In this document: positions 37,682 through 47,954 of the stretch, one piece after another
Numbering within the stretch: position 1 is the stretch's first letter
How the letters are laid out: the number at the start of each line of letters is the position of its first letter
Source of the DNA: Brevibacillus parabrevis
Lineage (GTDB): Bacteria > Bacillota > Bacilli > Brevibacillales > Brevibacillaceae
Direction of reading: 5' to 3'
Assembly (NCBI RefSeq): GCF_003710905.1
Contig: NZ_RHHV01000003.1
Location: forward strand, 62,001-126,000
DNA: 64,000 nucleotides
Program-made: the position numbers and the translations under genes
Notes under the pieces: generated by a model
Told to the model about the DNA's origin: nothing
Database searches by the model: none
The model's input: the letters and a program-made list of their open reading frames with translations, nothing else

Positions 37682-39115
37682 ATGGAGAATTTGGCGACAA
37701 AGAACCAGTCTTCTGGTGGAGTGCGCGTCTCGGTACAAAAATTTGGACGGTTTCTCAGTGCGATGGTCATGCCAAACATCGGTGCGTTTATTGCCTGGGG
37801 ATTGATTACGGCATTGTTCATCCCGACAGGATGGCTGCCTAACGAAAACCTGGCGAAGCTGGTCGGGCCGATCATTACGTATTTGCTGCCGCTGTTGATC
37901 GGATACACGGGCGGGAAAATGGTTCACGATGTACGTGGTGGTGTCGTGGGGGCTGTCGCCACGATGGGGGTCGTAGTCGGGTCAGATATCCCGATGTTTT
38001 TAGGGGCAATGATCATGGGGCCTCTGGGCGGTTGGGTCATGAAAAAAGTCGACCGACTGTTCGAAGGCAAAATTCGCTCCGGTTTTGAAATGCTGGTCAA
38101 CAACTTTTCCGCCGGGATTATCGGTGCATTGCTGACGCTGCTCGCTTTCCTGGCGATTGGCCCGGTCGTGACGGGTCTTAGCAAGGCGCTGGCATCAGGC
38201 GTGCAGGTCATCGTCAATGCAGGGTTGCTCCCGCTGGCGAGCATTTTGGTCGAACCGGCAAAAATGCTGTTCCTCAACAACGCGATCAATCACGGTATTT
38301 TCAGCCCGATTGGTCTGGATGAAGCGGCGCGCACAGGAAAATCGATCTTTTTCCTGCTGGAGACCAATCCTGGCCCAGGTTTGGGAATCCTACTGGCATA
38401 CTGGCTGGCAGGTCGAGGCAATGCCAAGCAATCGGCGCCAGGTGCTGTTATCATTCACTTCTTCGGGGGGATTCACGAGATTTACTTCCCTTACATTTTG
38501 ATGAATCCGCGTCTCGTTTTGGCGGTAATCGGCGGCGGGATGGCAGGGGTCTTCACCTTTACGCTGCTCGGCGCAGGGCTGGTGGCACCGCCATCGCCAG
38601 GCAGTATCTTCGCACTCAGCGCCATGGCTCCGCGCGGCGGTTTGCTCCCGGTATGGGCAGGGGTCGTTGCCGCAACCGTTGTCTCGTTACTCATCGCTTC
38701 GGCTTTGTTGAAAATGAGCAGCAAGACCGAAGAAGACGAATTGGACAAGGCGACAGAGAAAATGCAGGAGCTGAAAGGCAACAAGCAGTCGGCAGCAGCA
38801 GGGCAAGAAGCTGCGGCAACAAAAGAAATCGCGGCAGCGGACGTGAAGAAAGTGGTGTTTTCTTGCGACGCCGGAATGGGCTCCAGCGCGATGGGAGCAG
38901 CTTCCTTGCGCAAAAAGTTCAAGGATGCCGGAATTGGTGAAATCACCGTCATCAACACAGCTATTAACGATATCCCCAATGATGCCGATATCGTGATTAC
39001 ACACAAGTCGCTGACAGAGCGGGCGAAGGCAAAAGCACCGACTGCCGAGCACATCTCGATCGATAACTTCTTGAATAGTCCGGAGTATGACAAGTTGGTC
39101 AAACGACTGGGGTAA
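37682..39115 (+). CDS. mtlA: Mannitol-specific PTS IICB permease
   Basis: A 477-residue permease that imports and phosphorylates mannitol to mannitol-1-phosphate. Residues ~20-345 are the membrane IIC domain, with the mannitol-family segments MVMPNIGAFIAWG and HFFGGIHEIYFPYIL; after a charged linker, the IIB domain starts at ~388 and has its phospho-cysteine near 395 (SCDAGMGSSAMG). It lacks the IIA domain, which is encoded by mtlF. AAAGGAGGG precedes the ATG. First gene of a six-gene operon. Confidence 0.95.
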   Translation: MENLATKNQSSGGVRVSVQKFGRFLSAMVMPNIGAFIAWGLITALFIPTGWLPNENLAKLVGPIITYLLPLLIGYTGGKMVHDVRGGVVGAVATMGVVVGSDIPMFLGAMIMGPLGGWVMKKVDRLFEGKIRSGFEMLVNNFSAGIIGALLTLLAFLAIGPVVTGLSKALASGVQVIVNAGLLPLASILVEPAKMLFLNNAINHGIFSPIGLDEAARTGKSIFFLLETNPGPGLGILLAYWLAGRGNAKQSAPGAVIIHFFGGIHEIYFPYILMNPRLVLAVIGGGMAGVFTFTLLGAGLVAPPSPGSIFALSAMAPRGGLLPVWAGVVAATVVSLLIASALLKMSSKTEEDELDKATEKMQELKGNKQSAAAGQEAAATKEIAAADVKKVVFSCDAGMGSSAMGAASLRKKFKDAGIGEITVINTAINDIPNDADIVITHKSLTERAKAKAPTAEHISIDNFLNSPEYDKLVKRLG

Positions 39116-39124
39116 AAGGGGATC

Positions 39125-39148
39125 AACGCTAGTGAAAGCTAGCGTTTT
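39125..39148 (+). terminator. Stem-loop between mtlA and mtlR
   Basis: AACGCTAG pairs with CTAGCGTT, followed by only two further T. It is probably a weak terminator or an RNA stabiliser that lowers expression of the regulator relative to mtlA. Confidence 0.6.
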
Positions 39149-39178
39149 CCCTCTTTGGCGTTAAGGAGGGAACACGGC

Positions 39179-41284
39179 ATGCAAGTATCCTCGCGACAGC
39201 GATCCATCATGGAGATTTTATTGCAGGAGGAAAAGGGCATCACCGTGGCGCAGATCGCCGAGCGAATCGGCGTAAGCACCCGGACCGTACACAGGGAGCT
39301 GGACGCATTGGCCCCGCTCTTTGCGAAAAACGAACTGGAGCTGGTGAGAAAGACGGGGGCCGGGGTGGAGGTCGCAGGGACAGCGGAGCAAAAGCTTGCT
39401 TTGAAAATGTCTGTTTTGCACCAAACGACGACCGAATTTACCGCAGAGGAACGCAAGGCGATTATTATGTGCTCCCTCTTGGCAGCCACGGAGCCAGTCA
39501 AGCTGATCTCGCTCGCCATTGATCTGAAAGTGACGACTGCTACGATCAGCCACGACCTGGACGACCTGGAAGAGCTTTTGGGACGGTACGACCTGACTCT
39601 TTTGCGAAAGCGGGGATACGGCGTCGAACTGCTGGGAAATGAAGCTTCCAAGCGAAGGGCGATCAGCCGTTTGATAGCCGAGCACCTCGATGATCATGAG
39701 CTGATCGGGGTGATCAAGGAGAACATTCAAAACAAGACGACACGGGACATGGATTCGATTTCCCGGCGTCTGCTCTCCCTGATCGATCGGGATAAGCTGA
39801 TCAAGGTGGAAAATGCTCTCAGTCATCTCGAAGCCGAACTGCCGTACCCACTGGCAGACAGTGCCTACATCGGCCTGGTTGCCCATTTGGCCTTGGCGAT
39901 CGAGCGAATCGAAAAAGGCGAGAAAATTCGCTTCGACGAGCATACGTGGAACGAGCTAATCGGAACGCCGGAGTTTGTGATTGCCGAAAACATCATGGAA
40001 CGGCTGCGGCACATTTTTCAGATGGAGATTCCTCGGGATGAAATCGGGTATATTACGATGCATTTGCGAGGAGCGAAGCTGCGCCATTCCCACGACGATT
40101 ACGTCTGGCCGGAAAATACGGAGCTTGCCGCTCTGACTGGGCGATTCATCGCTTTGTGCGAAGAACGGCTCGGGCTTTCGCTGCGAGACGACTCTTCCTT
40201 GTTTCACGGGCTGTTGACGCACTTGGAGCCAGCCTTGTACAGACTCAGGCGTAAGATGGAGATTCACAATCCGATTCTCGGTCAAATCAAGCAAAACTAC
40301 CCGGAGCTGTTTGCGGTTGCCAAGGAAGCGATGGCAGCGCTTTTGCCGGAATTGCCAGTGCCGGACGAAGAGATCGGTTACCTGGTCATGCACTTGGGAG
40401 CGGCGCTGGAACGAGGCAGGCAGGAGCAGCAGCGATACCGGGCGCTGGTCGTCTGTTCAAGCGGAATCGGTTCTTCGAAAATATTGGCGACGCGCATCAA
40501 AAAAGAGATTCCCGAAATCGTCAGCTTGAAAAACTTGTCCATGTTCGATGTAGGAAGTGTGCCGCGAAGCGATTACGACCTGATTATTTCTACCTTGCCG
40601 CTGTCGTTTGATCCGGCGGAATACGTAGTCGTCAGCCCGCTTTTGCCGCAGGATGATATTCAAAAGATCAAGTTTCATTTGCATAACCGCCCTGTTCAAG
40701 TAGAGCCGATGAAAAAAAGCAAGGGAATGCCGCCAAAAGGGAAGCAAGCGCAGGCGCAGTTGAAGTCGATGCAGCTGTATGCCGCTTTTGCCAACCAGAT
40801 CATCGACGGTTTACGGCAAAGCACAGTGAGCAATGTAGCGCGCGATATGCCCAGCGTCCTGCACGATATTTGTTCGGAACTGGAACAGCGAGGGGCGATA
40901 TACGCTGTCGATCCGGTCGTGCAGCAGCTGATTGAGCGCGAAAAGCTCGGCGGACTGGGAATACCGGGAACGGCAATGGCCCTGTTTCACGGCAGGAATG
41001 AGGCGGTAACGACGGCTTCGTTCACGATTCATTTTCTGGAGCAGCCTGTGCGGCTAAGATCGATGGATGAAGAAGAGATGTCCGTTGATTTGCTGTTGCT
41101 TTTGCTCGGGCCAAAAGAAGTGCCCAAGGAAGGGCTGGAGGTGCTCAGCGAGGTCAGCTCGCTTTTGATTGAGGAAGAGATGCAGGAATTGTTGAAGACA
41201 GGAGAAATACAGCACATTGCTGATTATATAGCAGGCAAGTTGTATGCCTTTTGCCTGAAAAAGACTGGATGGGAGAGAGTGTAA
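39179..41284 (+). CDS. mtlR: PRD-containing mannitol operon activator
   Basis: A 701-residue transcription activator. It has two N-terminal HTH units (~5-60 and ~85-145; GVSTRTVHRELDAL), two PRDs (~190-290 and ~300-400) that carry regulatory histidines, an EIIB-like domain (CSSGIGSSK, ~425) and a C-terminal EIIA-mannitol-like domain (~550-700). Phosphorylation by HPr, EI and MtlF/MtlA sets its activity in Bacillus relatives. ATG 39179 follows GGAGGG; an upstream TTG lacks one. Its last base overlaps the mtlF start. Confidence 0.93.
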   Translation: MQVSSRQRSIMEILLQEEKGITVAQIAERIGVSTRTVHRELDALAPLFAKNELELVRKTGAGVEVAGTAEQKLALKMSVLHQTTTEFTAEERKAIIMCSLLAATEPVKLISLAIDLKVTTATISHDLDDLEELLGRYDLTLLRKRGYGVELLGNEASKRRAISRLIAEHLDDHELIGVIKENIQNKTTRDMDSISRRLLSLIDRDKLIKVENALSHLEAELPYPLADSAYIGLVAHLALAIERIEKGEKIRFDEHTWNELIGTPEFVIAENIMERLRHIFQMEIPRDEIGYITMHLRGAKLRHSHDDYVWPENTELAALTGRFIALCEERLGLSLRDDSSLFHGLLTHLEPALYRLRRKMEIHNPILGQIKQNYPELFAVAKEAMAALLPELPVPDEEIGYLVMHLGAALERGRQEQQRYRALVVCSSGIGSSKILATRIKKEIPEIVSLKNLSMFDVGSVPRSDYDLIISTLPLSFDPAEYVVVSPLLPQDDIQKIKFHLHNRPVQVEPMKKSKGMPPKGKQAQAQLKSMQLYAAFANQIIDGLRQSTVSNVARDMPSVLHDICSELEQRGAIYAVDPVVQQLIEREKLGGLGIPGTAMALFHGRNEAVTTASFTIHFLEQPVRLRSMDEEEMSVDLLLLLLGPKEVPKEGLEVLSEVSSLLIEEEMQELLKTGEIQHIADYIAGKLYAFCLKKTGWERV

Positions 41285-41718
41285 TGAAAAACATACTGAC
41301 TACAGAAAAAATCATGCTGAATGCCAAAGTAGCAAACAAGGAAGAAGCGATCAGACTGACGGGCGAGCTGTTGGTGCGCGCTGGTCACGTCACGGCGTCT
41401 TACGTTGAAAAAATGCAGGAACGCGAAGGATTGGCAACTACTTATATCGGCAGCGGTGTAGCGATCCCGCACGGAACGAACGAAGCCAAGGCAGATATTC
41501 TATCCACAGGGATTTCTGTCGTGCAAGTGCCGGACGGCGTTGATTTTGGCGAAGGAAATGTGGCGTATTTGCTGGTGGGAATTGCGGCCGTAGGAGATGA
41601 GCATCTGGAGGTGCTGTCCAATATCGCTATTCTTTGCTCCGAGGAGGAAAACGTGAAACGGATCGTCCATGCTTCCTCTGCTGAAGAAATCATTGCGATG
41701 TTCACAGAGGAGGTGTAA
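41284..41718 (+). CDS. mtlF: Mannitol-specific PTS IIA component
   Basis: A 144-residue IIA protein that passes phosphate from HPr to the IIB domain of MtlA. The phospho-histidine is H63 in GVAIPHGTNEAK. GGGAGAG precedes the ATG, which overlaps the mtlR stop by one base. The length and context match MtlF of Bacillus and Geobacillus. Confidence 0.95.
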   Translation: MKNILTTEKIMLNAKVANKEEAIRLTGELLVRAGHVTASYVEKMQEREGLATTYIGSGVAIPHGTNEAKADILSTGISVVQVPDGVDFGEGNVAYLLVGIAAVGDEHLEVLSNIAILCSEEENVKRIVHASSAEEIIAMFTEEV

Positions 41719-41724
41719 GCGCTC

Positions 41725-42885
41725 ATGCTGGCAGTCCATTTCGGAGCAGGGAATATCGGTCGGGGCTTTATCGGACAGTTGCTGAGCCAGGCTGGCTACG
41801 AAGTCGTGTTCGTCGACGTCAATACGGCATTGGTTGATGAGCTTAACCGCAGAAAAATGTATCAAGTGCAGCTGGCAACGGCAGGAAATCCGCAATCCGT
41901 CGTGGAAGGAGTGCGTGCGATTCACGGTCAGGATATGGAAGCGGTCGCTGCTGCCATCGCTTCCGCCGACTTGGTGACGACTGCTGTAGGGCCAAATGTC
42001 CTCGGCCCGATTTCCGGAGCGATTGCGGCGGGAATCGAGAAGCGGCTTGCCGACAATCCGCAGCCATTGAACGTGATTGCTTGCGAAAACATGATTGGCG
42101 GAAGCGCCAAGCTGAAAGAGCACGTTTTTGCCCGGCTTGCGGAACCGCTTCAGGCGAAAGCAGAGCAGTTGATCGGGTTTCCGAACGCGGCTGTAGACCG
42201 CATCGTGCCGATTCAGCAGCATGAAGACAAGCTGCTGGTTACTGTCGAACCGTTTTTTGAATGGGTCGTAGACCGTTCGCAAATGGTTGGAGAGGTGCCG
42301 CAGATTGAAGGAATCACTTATGTGGACGACTTGGCTCCGTACATCGAACGAAAGCTGTTTACCGTAAATACGGGCCACGCTGTAATTGCCTATATGGGCT
42401 ACCAGTTGGGGATGACAACGATTGATCAGGCTATGCAACACGAAAAGGTCGCCAAGGCTGCCAGAGGCGCTCTGCAGGAAACGGGTGCCCTGTTGACCGC
42501 CAAGTACGGTTTTGACGCACAGGCACACGGGCAGTACATCGAGAAAATATTGGGGCGCTTTGCCAATCCGCTGCTCTCGGACGACGTTGTCCGTGTGGGA
42601 CGCTCGCCGCTTCGCAAGCTCTCACGGCATGACAGGCTGGTTGGCCCTGCTCTGGAATGCATGGACAGAGGAATCCGTCCCGAGCATTTGGGGATGGCGA
42701 TTGCAGCGGCGCTGCTGTTTGATTATCCACAGGACGAAGAGGCGGCGCGCATTCAGTCAGATTTGAAGCTGTACGGTTGGGAATATGCATTGCACAATTG
42801 CACAGGCATTCCGGCAGGCCATCCGCTTGAGGAAGTCGTTCGCAAACAGGCGCGGTTGATGCAGGAGTGGACAAGTACCAAGTAA
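41725..42885 (+). CDS. mtlD: Mannitol-1-phosphate 5-dehydrogenase
   Basis: A 386-residue NAD-dependent enzyme that turns mannitol-1-phosphate into fructose-6-phosphate. The Rossmann motif GAGNIGRGF is at residues 6-14, the family segment [14 protein letters not shown] at ~115-128, and [14 protein letters not shown], which contains the substrate/catalytic residues, near 212-225. GAGGAGGTG precedes the ATG, six bases after mtlF. Confidence 0.95.
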   Translation: MLAVHFGAGNIGRGFIGQLLSQAGYEVVFVDVNTALVDELNRRKMYQVQLATAGNPQSVVEGVRAIHGQDMEAVAAAIASADLVTTAVGPNVLGPISGAIAAGIEKRLADNPQPLNVIACENMIGGSAKLKEHVFARLAEPLQAKAEQLIGFPNAAVDRIVPIQQHEDKLLVTVEPFFEWVVDRSQMVGEVPQIEGITYVDDLAPYIERKLFTVNTGHAVIAYMGYQLGMTTIDQAMQHEKVAKAARGALQETGALLTAKYGFDAQAHGQYIEKILGRFANPLLSDDVVRVGRSPLRKLSRHDRLVGPALECMDRGIRPEHLGMAIAAALLFDYPQDEEAARIQSDLKLYGWEYALHNCTGIPAGHPLEEVVRKQARLMQEWTSTK

Positions 42886-42904
42886 AGAAGGGTGGGTGCG
42901 GGGG

Positions 42905-44632
42905 ATGTCCCAGAAAATCGTAGGTGTAAAAGCTTCTGTGGGGATTGCCATTGGCAAAGCGTTTTTGCTTGCGGCTCCTGACATGCAGATCAAGACGGTG
43001 GCAATTGAAGATGCTGCCAGCGAAATTCATCGCTTCGAGGCAGCGCTTGCGCGGGCAAAGGCAGATTTGCAGGAAATTGCCCAGCGTGTGGAGACAGAAA
43101 TGGGCACAGAGCAAGCCGACATTTTCAGAGCCCATCTGCTCGTCCTGGAGGACCCGGAGCTTGTCGATACCGTCAAGGACAAGATTACGCAGGAGATGAC
43201 AAACGCGGAGAGCGCGCTGCATGATGTGGCGCAAGCGTTTATCGGCCTGTTTGAACAAATGGACAACGACTACATGCGGGAACGTGCGGCGGACATTCGC
43301 GACGTCACGAAGCGTGTATTGGCATATTTGCTTGGAGTGAACTTTTTTCAACCCAGCTCATTGACGGAGGAAGTCATTATCGTGGCGGAAGATTTGACGC
43401 CGTCGGATACGGCTCAGCTCAACCGTCAATATGTAAAAGGCTTCGTGACCGACATTGGCGGGCGCACCTCGCACTCGGCTATCATGGCGCGCTCGATGGA
43501 GATTCCGGCTGTAGTCGGGACGCAGAACATTACGAGTGCTGTCCAGGCTTCTACGCTTATGATTGTGGACGGGCATGAGGGCGTCGTCATCATCGATCCG
43601 AGCGAAGAAGAGGTCGCGCACTATACGCGCAAGCAAGCAGAAGACGCAGAGCAAAAGGCCGAGCTGGCAAAACTCGTTCACAACCAGACGGTTACGGCAG
43701 ACCAGCATCACGTGGAGCTGGCAGCCAACATCGGAAGTCCGGCAGATGTGGCAGGAGCGCTGGCGAACGGCGCAGAAGGAGTCGGGCTGTTCCGCACCGA
43801 ATTTTTGTACATGGGCCGGGATGATTTCCCGACCGAGGAAGAGCAGTATGTTGCGTACAAACAAGTGCTGACGAGCATGGGAGACAAGCCTGTTGTCATT
43901 CGCACGCTGGACATCGGCGGAGACAAGCATCTGTCCTATCTGGACATGCCGGAAGAGATGAATCCGTTTCTGGGCTATCGCGCGATCCGCCTGTGTCTGG
44001 ACAGACAGGAGCTTTTCCGCACGCAACTGCGCGCCTTGCTTCGCGCCGGGGTGCATGGCAACCTGAAAATCATGTTCCCGATGATTGCGACACTGGAGGA
44101 GTTCCGTCAGGCGAAAGCGATCCTGGAAGAAGAAAAGCACGCCCTGCAAAATAGCGGTGTAGTTGTATCCGATCGCTTCGAAGTGGGTATCATGATTGAG
44201 ATCCCTGCTGCTGCCATGATGGCAGATGTATTCGCGCGTGAAGTGGACTTTTTCAGCATCGGCACCAATGATCTGATTCAATATACGATGGCAGCCGATC
44301 GAATGAACGAGCGGGTTGCGTATTTGTACCAACCTTACCATCCGGCTGTCCTGCGGCTTTTGCGCAATGTGATTCAAGCCGGGCACAAGGAAGGAAAATG
44401 GGTAGGAATGTGCGGCGAGATGGCAGGCGATCCTGTTGCCGTACCGATTCTGTTGGGACTCGGCCTCGATGAGTTCAGCATGAGTGCGAGCAGCATTTTG
44501 CCCGCCCGCAAGCAGCTGAGTCTTCTTTCCCGAGAAGAAATGGAAAAGCACATCGACACCATTTTGCAAATGAGTACGTCCGCGCAAGTAGAGGCGTTCG
44601 TCAAAACAACGATCATGAAAGATGGCATCTAA
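42905..44632 (+). CDS. ptsI: PTS enzyme I (phosphoenolpyruvate-protein phosphotransferase)
   Basis: A 575-residue enzyme I that autophosphorylates with PEP and charges HPr. It has the HPr-binding N-terminal helices, the phospho-histidine near residue 190 in [12 protein letters not shown], the [10 protein letters not shown] segment of the PEP site, and the C-terminal signature [19 protein letters not shown]. There is no GAF domain, so this is the sugar-PTS enzyme, not PtsP. ATG 42905 fits AGGGTGGG spacing better than GTG 42896. It follows mtlD by 19 bases, an unusual place for a general PTS gene. Confidence 0.95.
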   Translation: MSQKIVGVKASVGIAIGKAFLLAAPDMQIKTVAIEDAASEIHRFEAALARAKADLQEIAQRVETEMGTEQADIFRAHLLVLEDPELVDTVKDKITQEMTNAESALHDVAQAFIGLFEQMDNDYMRERAADIRDVTKRVLAYLLGVNFFQPSSLTEEVIIVAEDLTPSDTAQLNRQYVKGFVTDIGGRTSHSAIMARSMEIPAVVGTQNITSAVQASTLMIVDGHEGVVIIDPSEEEVAHYTRKQAEDAEQKAELAKLVHNQTVTADQHHVELAANIGSPADVAGALANGAEGVGLFRTEFLYMGRDDFPTEEEQYVAYKQVLTSMGDKPVVIRTLDIGGDKHLSYLDMPEEMNPFLGYRAIRLCLDRQELFRTQLRALLRAGVHGNLKIMFPMIATLEEFRQAKAILEEEKHALQNSGVVVSDRFEVGIMIEIPAAAMMADVFAREVDFFSIGTNDLIQYTMAADRMNERVAYLYQPYHPAVLRLLRNVIQAGHKEGKWVGMCGEMAGDPVAVPILLGLGLDEFSMSASSILPARKQLSLLSREEMEKHIDTILQMSTSAQVEAFVKTTIMKDGI

Positions 44633-44647
44633 GGAGGCAAGATCATT

Positions 44648-44905
44648 ATGGTGGAGAAAAAAATCGTCGTTCAACTGGCGCACGGCTTGCACGCCAGACC
44701 AGCGGCCAACTTCGTGAAAACAGCCACGACGTTTTCCAGCGAGATCAAGATTGTCAAAAACGAGAAGACGGTCAACGGAAAGAGCATCATGGGCATCATG
44801 GCTTCGGCGATCGCCAAAGGCGAGGAAATTACGCTGATTGCTGATGGCGTAGACGAAAACGAAGCGATTGCTGCTTTGGAAGCGGTGCTGACTTCCCAGG
44901 AATAG
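44648..44905 (+). CDS. ptsH: Phosphocarrier protein HPr
   Basis: An 85-residue HPr with H15 in HGLHARPA and S46 in NGKSIMGIM, so it can serve both sugar transport and the CcpA/HPr-Ser-P arm of catabolite repression. AAGGAGGC precedes the ATG. It follows ptsI, the reverse of the usual ptsH-ptsI order, and ends the mannitol operon at a terminator. Confidence 0.95.
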   Translation: MVEKKIVVQLAHGLHARPAANFVKTATTFSSEIKIVKNEKTVNGKSIMGIMASAIAKGEEITLIADGVDENEAIAALEAVLTSQE

Positions 44906-44919
44906 TGTGAATAACGTGC

Positions 44920-44949
44920 AAAAGCTCCCTTATCCGGGGAGCTTTTTTG
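44920..44949. terminator. Terminator shared by ptsH and sulfatase gene
   Basis: AAAAGCTCCC pairs with GGGAGCTTTT. It lies between convergent genes and overlaps the last codons of the sulfatase gene. Confidence 0.92.
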
Positions 44950-46639
44950 TTTGGTTATCTACTGCTGAAAAAGGGGTCAGGCGTTTGGCTTGTCGCTGCT
45001 CATCGAGCAAAAGCTCTAATTGGGTGCGGACTTGTTCGACATAGGGAGTGGACAGGGCAGGGAAGGCGAGGTTGTGCATTTCCCACGGGTCTGTCGTGAG
45101 ATTGTACAATTCGTATTCCGGTTCGATCGGCGGGGGAGGCTGGCCCGGTGCAGAGGGTGCAGCAAAATAACGGGAGTATTTCCACAGCTCCCAATGCCCA
45201 TCTGTGGGCAAGTAAGCTATTACGCTTTCCAACAAGTTAGGCTCGATCACAGAGTGGTAAGGCTGACCGAGCAGACTGACTTGATGCTGGCCTTTTGTCA
45301 CATCATCCTCTGACATGAAGTAAAGCGGGCCGAAATCATCTGGCTGTATCTCGCCGCCACTGACAATCAGCGATGAAAAATTATTTCCCACGAAAGGGCG
45401 GGTTTCGCTGTGAGTCAGCTGCAATTGTTCGGCGAGTGCGGGCACGTCGACTTGCACGCAGCCGAGCAAGGTCGGGAGGATATCCACATGGCTTGTCAGC
45501 ATTTCAGTAGACAGCGACTGTGGAAAAAGCAACGGATTGTGGATAATGAGCGGAATGTGGATGGCTTCTTCGTAGGCGCAATACCATTTTTGATGGAGAT
45601 TGCCGTGGGCGCCGAGCAGTTCTCCGTGGTCCGCTGTGAAGACAACGAGCGTTTCCGGGTAAAACGATGTCGCCGTCAACGCTTGCAGCACGCGCATGAC
45701 CTGCTGGTCGGCGTTTTTTTGCAATTGAAAGTACAGACGGCGGTAAAAGGCGTCGTCAGAGATGGGCTGGAATGCTTGTGGATAAACATCGCGGTAGCTC
45801 GCCTGGCAGCGAGGTTTCGTCAACAAAGATTCGTTTTGCGTCGGCGAAGGCGGAATGTCGGGGATGGAGTCATCCACATGAAAGCGAAAAAGCGGAACTT
45901 GAGCGGAGATATCCCCATAAAGAGCGATATCGTGTGGATTGACGAAAGAGGCGACGACAAACCATGGCTGATACTCATCAGGGTGCGCCAACTGTTGTTT
46001 CTCCTGTTCGAGCCAAAACAACAGATGGATCATCTCGCTGCCGTACACGACGTCTCGCCCGTTTACACCGATGGCAGCGGAGGAGCCGGAATTGTGTGGC
46101 GCTCTGCCGTGCGGTTCAGGGCCGATCCAGCCGGAAAAGCCGTATCCGTCCAGCCGATCCGCCAGCCAGTACAAGCTTTCTTTTTGCGGATCGGGAATCC
46201 CTGTGACGGAGTCGTAGCTCAGAACAGGGACATGCGTGCCCGGTATCCAAATATCGCCGTCGGAAATGTGCCATTTGCCTTTGTAAAACGTTCGATAGCC
46301 CGCCGCACGGAAGTAGTCGCCCATCGTCGGCACGGTGTTGGGATCGAGCCAAAACATGTCGCTGTCCGGGGAGCGTTTGGCGACGCCGCTCGTCTGCGTG
46401 ACCCCGTGCAGAGAAGGGTATTGGCCTGTGAACAGCGTCGTTCTGCTAGGCGAGCAGGCTGTTGCGCCTGCATAGTGGCGCTTGAACTCCATGCCGTGCC
46501 TGCGCAAAAACGAGTGGGCAGGCAGAGCTTCCTCGCGCCATATGCGCAAGCTGCTCTCCTCGTACGCTGGCGGAAACCGTTCCTGGTCGACGATGATCAA
46601 CAGGATGTTCGGACGTGTCTTGAAAGCACAACTCGACAT
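44930..46639 (-). CDS. Sulfatase-family hydrolase (Cys-type)
   Basis: A 569-residue sulfatase without a signal peptide. The N-terminal NILLIIVDQER segment opens the metal site; C62 in CSPSRTTLFTG matches the C-x-P-x-R motif that must be converted to formylglycine by a maturation enzyme not found in this window; FTADHGELLGAHG supplies further metal ligands. The C-terminal part resembles arylsulfatase/choline-sulfatase-like enzymes, but the substrate is not clear. GGAGGCG supports ATG 46639 over the longer form. Confidence 0.9.
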   Translation of the reverse strand: MSSCAFKTRPNILLIIVDQERFPPAYEESSLRIWREEALPAHSFLRRHGMEFKRHYAGATACSPSRTTLFTGQYPSLHGVTQTSGVAKRSPDSDMFWLDPNTVPTMGDYFRAAGYRTFYKGKWHISDGDIWIPGTHVPVLSYDSVTGIPDPQKESLYWLADRLDGYGFSGWIGPEPHGRAPHNSGSSAAIGVNGRDVVYGSEMIHLLFWLEQEKQQLAHPDEYQPWFVVASFVNPHDIALYGDISAQVPLFRFHVDDSIPDIPPSPTQNESLLTKPRCQASYRDVYPQAFQPISDDAFYRRLYFQLQKNADQQVMRVLQALTATSFYPETLVVFTADHGELLGAHGNLHQKWYCAYEEAIHIPLIIHNPLLFPQSLSTEMLTSHVDILPTLLGCVQVDVPALAEQLQLTHSETRPFVGNNFSSLIVSGGEIQPDDFGPLYFMSEDDVTKGQHQVSLLGQPYHSVIEPNLLESVIAYLPTDGHWELWKYSRYFAAPSAPGQPPPPIEPEYELYNLTTDPWEMHNLAFPALSTPYVEQVRTQLELLLDEQRQAKRLTPFSAVDNQTKKLPG

Positions 46640-46707
46640 ATCGACGCCTCCAGATGAGATGTACACACTGTTATCAACATATGGGGATAAGCTTTGTCCT
46701 TATCCAC

Positions 46708-46738
46708 AAAAAAATCGCCTCGCTGTGCGCAAGGCGAC
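46708..46738 (-). terminator. Terminator of yeiH-like gene (minus strand)
   Basis: Read on the minus strand, GTCGCCTTG pairs with CGAGGCGAT followed by T. It separates the exporter gene from the sulfatase gene downstream. Confidence 0.88.
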
Positions 46739-46753
46739 ATGATTGTTCCACAG

Positions 46754-47824
46754 TTAAATCAACACGTAAGAGAGCAGTGACAAAAGCACGGAGGTGATCG
46801 ACATGGCAATCAGCGGTTTCGCTGCTTTCGTGCGCAGGGCACGCAGATTGACGTTCAGCCCAAGGCCAACCATTGCCATCGTGAGGACGAAGGTGGTCAC
46901 GTGGGCTACTCCGGCGTTGAAGGACTCGGAGACGGGAATTTGTTTTCCCAGCACATAGCTTCCAAACAGGCTCATGACGAGAAAGCCGATCAAAAACCAG
47001 GGGAACTCGACTTTTGCTTCTCCTTGCAGTTTGCCGCTGCGTTTCATCCAGAACATCAGGAGAAAACAGAGCGGAACCAGGAGGAGGACGCGGCCCAGCT
47101 TGGCTAAAAGCCCGATCGCCAGACCATCCTGCCCGGCGGGAGCGGCAGCGAGTGCAACGTGGGCGATTTCGTGCAAGCTGATGCCGGACCACATGCCGTA
47201 ATCAATGGCAGTCAGCGGCAAAAACGGGCGCAGTACCGTGTAGAGAATCGCAAAAATGGTTCCGACCAAGGCGATAATGCCTACGCCGATGGCGGTGTCT
47301 TCCTCTTTGGCCTGAATGATCGGGGAAACGGCGGCAATCGCTGCCGCTCCACAGACTCCTGTCCCGACGCCGAGCAAGAGGGAGAGGGAGGCGTCGGCTT
47401 TCAGCCATTTGGCGAGCAGCACAGTAAGCGCGATAGCGAATACGATGACTCCGGCGTCGTAGACGAGCAAGCCAAGACCTTGGTGCAAAACGACATCGAC
47501 ATTCAGCTTGAGACCGTACAAGATGATGGCGAGCCGCAGCAAGCGTTTTGCCGAGAACTGAATGCCAGCGCGCAACGCCTCCGGATAGCCCCAAAACTGG
47601 CGATACGCCACCGCAATCAGGATGGCACAGGCGAGTGGCCCGACCCGGTCAAAGCCGGGAACTTGAGCCAAACCGTAGCCGAGCACGGCAACGAGAAACG
47701 TAAAGGCGACGCCCGCTATCCACAGCGGAAGCGAGGCGGGAGTGTTTGTATGCTTGCTTTTGGATTGAGCAGATGGATGATGGCTGTCGTTCAATGGCGC
47801 GCTTTCGTTAAGCGGGGAAGCCAT
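46754..47824 (-). CDS. YeiH-family putative sulfate exporter (UPF0324)
   Basis: A 356-residue membrane protein with about ten helices. Family segments include LACAILIAVAYRQFWGYP, a GLKLNVDVVL stretch, GVGTGVCGAAAIAAVSPI and a GISLHEIAHVALAAA motif. The family is annotated as sulfate exporters on indirect evidence. ATG 47824 follows AAGGAGTG; the first ~30 residues are hydrophilic. It is divergent from a LysR regulator, an arrangement common for this family (YeiH with YeiE or CysB-like regulators). Confidence 0.88.
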   Translation of the reverse strand: MASPLNESAPLNDSHHPSAQSKSKHTNTPASLPLWIAGVAFTFLVAVLGYGLAQVPGFDRVGPLACAILIAVAYRQFWGYPEALRAGIQFSAKRLLRLAIILYGLKLNVDVVLHQGLGLLVYDAGVIVFAIALTVLLAKWLKADASLSLLLGVGTGVCGAAAIAAVSPIIQAKEEDTAIGVGIIALVGTIFAILYTVLRPFLPLTAIDYGMWSGISLHEIAHVALAAAPAGQDGLAIGLLAKLGRVLLLVPLCFLLMFWMKRSGKLQGEAKVEFPWFLIGFLVMSLFGSYVLGKQIPVSESFNAGVAHVTTFVLTMAMVGLGLNVNLRALRTKAAKPLIAMSITSVLLSLLSYVLI

Positions 47825-47954
47825 TGCAATCACTCCTTGAAAAGTTTTGACAACCAAAGCATAAAACAACTGTTACAATAAGAAAAATAAATGATTGATA
47901 TAATGACAATAAGTAATTTTGTATAGTAGAGACAATCGAGGGAGGGAGGCTTGC

